A stretch of 64,000 nucleotides of DNA, taken from Narthecium ossifragum. Its lineage: Eukaryota > Streptophyta > Magnoliopsida > Dioscoreales > Nartheciaceae. The notes under the pieces are model-generated. The model saw only the letters and a list, made by a program, of their open reading frames with translations, ran no database searches and was not told where the DNA came from. This document shows positions 61,565 through 64,000 of the stretch, piece by piece. Position 1 is the first letter of the stretch. The number at the start of each line of letters is the position of its first letter. The translations under genes and the position numbers were made by a program. The DNA lies in NCBI GenBank assembly GCA_963920575.1, contig OY986965.1:28328007-28392006 (forward strand), written 5' to 3'.

Positions 61565-61572
61565 TATAAATA
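61565..61572 (-). promoter_or_regulatory. Probable TATA box of the laccase gene
   Basis: Reads TATTTATA on the gene strand (TATAAATA on the other), 75 bases upstream of the start codon. This leaves a plausible 5' UTR of about 45 bases. No transcript data are available to confirm it. Confidence 0.45.
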
Positions 61573-64000
61573 GAGACTGGAAGAGGTGGCTCTGGAGTAG
61601 GCGGATTAGGTTTTGATTTATAGACCTGAAGAAGCTTTGTAGGAATATAGATAGGGAGAAGTCAAGCTTCTATGGGCTCATTGTTCAACCCTGTAGGAGT
61701 TGTTGCACCAAATGGCCTATCACACAACTGCACTGCCTTCGTTTACAAGGCTCTTCATAAAATGGGCATCTTATAAGAACACCGCCATCATTATGGCCTT
61801 TACCTTTCGCTTCTCTAATGATTTGGGTCTCTTTAATACCTTGTATTTATAACTAAACACGCACTAATTTTTGCATGACTTATTCAAACATCTAGCTAAT
61901 GGTCATGGCAGTCATGGAAAGAGACGAACACTTTGCCTTTTGACAATTACACCACATGCAAGCACAATAGTCAAAGGCCATCTTTGTTCATGCTAATTAA
62001 TTAGTTAAACAACATAGCCATCTTTTCCATGCATGCTTATTTGGTTGGTCATGGTTGTTAGTATGATCTGACCTTTAACAAAGGCATGCACAAAAGGAAG
62101 GGATTCTTTAAGTCTAAGTTTATAGGTCTCATTCACACCTCTTTCTTGGCCTCCTGCTTTGTAAGAAAGAAGCCCGGAGGTGGACCACAGCTCATCTATT
62201 TCTAGTGATCTTAATTCATCTGGTTTCTTAATTAGTTCAGTTATATACATGAAAACTCTCTCTATTTCTTTCTTTCTTTTTCCTCATGATTGAACACATT
62301 AATTAGCACCTGATCTATGACTTCTTGGCACTAAAGGAGGCTGAATTAGGTAGCATGTTTGGCTAATTCAAAAATCAATTCCATCTAGTAGAGATCTCTA
62401 ATTTTTAGCTCGCATCTTTTGCATCTGAAATAATTGATATTGGATTATTGGATAGATTCCAACCTAGTTGCTATAGTGATCTATGAGATTCTTTATGCTT
62501 AGATGGCCCTTGATTCAAGGAAAAAAGGGGTACTGTGCCATGTTAAAATTAAGATGTTGCAAGGCATATTAATGAAGAGTTTCTTGACTTTGAAGATTCA
62601 TGAATCAAAAGTGGAGATCTTGTTGGTAAGACAGGACTAGCATCGGATGAACACAGATCTTTGCCGATCTGCGATTAGATTTGGCACTTCAATTAGAAAC
62701 AGTGGCTAAATGCTCCCCAACTGATGCTTCATAGCCTTAGTTCCACCCCTTTCTTACCTTAGAAATGCAGCACCACTCTACCAACAGGCAATAAGAGACT
62801 CACCAGCTGAAAAACTTAGGCCATGTTGAGGAGTTTCCATGGTGTTTGAATGCATTTTAATTAATTAATTCACCCCCTCCTATCAGCCTAATTAAGCTTT
62901 TTTTTATTCTATCAGAACACTCCTCACATTCAAAAGTCATGTATTTTTTATTTATTTATGTTTTTGGTCTGAGCCAAATGAGACGACAAGGTTGTTAAGA
63001 ACAATGTCACTGTCTTGTAGATGAAGTTAAACCATGATAGAGTCATGTTATTTAATAATCATCCATGGAATAAGGATCCATGTTACAAGAAAAAGAATAG
63101 AACTTTTGATAAATATCACTGTCTTTTCTAAAAGGCAAATAATATATAATCCACAGCTTCATCTCTTTTTCTCTGTAAAGTAAATGACATCAGTGATAGC
63201 AAAAGATGTTATAATATCATCAGATGTGGAGAAAAATGGGAACAAGAGAAATGATGACTTCTTCAATGGAACATGAGATTTAAAACTTTTTGGTCAATAT
63301 ATAAAAAAAAAAGAACAATTCTTCGAGCCAATAATTAAAGCTTTTTGGTCCCTTGATATTTAAAGATAAGGTTGCGATTCTGGCGAACATGCAATCATCA
63401 AGATTAAAGACAGCTTTGGTTTGTAGTTGATTACACCATTAAAATAAGGGATTCAGTAAAACATGTAATTAAGCTTTTCAAACAAAGATTTCTAAATATC
63501 TTATTAGACTATAATATGAATACATAAACTAGCTCTTCCTATTAGCTTAAGCTTCTGAGATAATCGCTGAAGTTATCATGGATCGATCACATATGAGGGA
63601 TGTACTAACACACACATATATAGTATCCTATTTGTTTAAGTTTTTAGGAGAACCGATGAACTTATCATATCTAAGCTAATAATATTAACATGATAAAGAA
63701 GCATAGAAGGTTGCTGCAGAAGCATATGTATATAGAATATGCTGAAGTTTCAAGAACATTTATCTGAAGGGCCTGTACCTGTGCCAATTTTAAATTTGGC
63801 CACAGATCCTCCTAATTAACTACCCAATCTACCATGGAATCTAAATGTGGCTATTTCCAATCCATATATATTAGCTGAGCTGTATTGAGGAGAGTTTCTT
63901 ATTGTAGGTGAACTATCGATCATATATATGAAGACATCATCCACAACCTATAAGACACCAAATACATTCTTTTCCTCCTTCCAACCAGATCTAAGCAGAA
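61573..64000. other. Laccase upstream region; no gene seen
   Basis: AT-rich sequence with no recognisable coding region on either strand. An 81-codon minus frame at 62005-62250 has no family signal. GCATGC/CATGCATG motifs are frequent near 62020-62090. Nothing else could be supported. Confidence 0.5.

Noticed and set aside
62005..62250. An 81-codon minus-strand open frame upstream of the laccase
   Set aside because: No family pattern, AT-rich context and no splice or promoter support.

Overview
This is plant nuclear DNA. Genes carry many short GT-AG introns, there is a P-class PPR gene and a plant LINE with an RNase H domain, and small DNA transposons are dense. GC-rich 5' coding exons followed by AT-rich introns, and an aldo-keto reductase resembling barley aldose reductase, suggest a monocot. 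The species cannot be named from the sequence.

Layout. A 5'-truncated PPR gene (+) opens the window. It is followed by a nine-exon aldose-reductase-type aldo-keto reductase (-, 3.8-6.6 kb) and a RETICULATA-RELATED chloroplast protein with a ChaN domain (-, 7.2-12.1 kb). From about 11.9 to 49.1 kb lies a tandem segmental duplication. Its unit is the 5' end of the RETICULATA-RELATED gene, the divergent intergenic region and a DCD-domain/Kelch-repeat gene (+). Unit 1 (about 11.9-27.5 kb) and unit 2 (about 27.5-49.1 kb) each hold a complete ten-coding-exon DCD-Kelch gene. Between them sits a broken copy of the RETICULATA-RELATED first exon, which marks the junction. Different mobile elements have entered the two units: hAT, Mutator-like and LTR-like elements in unit 1; a hAT, a fold-back Mutator-like element, a Harbinger-like MITE, a LINE and fragments of NPF-transporter and AHL genes in unit 2.

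The last part holds a two-exon Abraxas-like MPN gene (-, 50.7-52.1 kb) and a 4.5-kb composite Mutator-like element (52.2-56.7 kb). The element is flanked by a perfect 10-bp target duplication and carries captured fragments of two unrelated host genes: the chloroplast S2P protease ARASP, in three pieces partly arranged as an inverted repeat, and an alpha-1,4-glycosyltransferase. After a small hAT element comes an intact five-exon laccase (-, 59.1-61.5 kb) with all four copper motifs and a near-complementary miR397 site.

The host genes do not form a pathway. The coherent stories are the duplication, the history of element insertion that it lets one read, and gene capture by the composite Mutator-like element. 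Exon boundaries were set by hand from GT-AG sites, reading-frame continuity and remembered family sequences. No database search was run.
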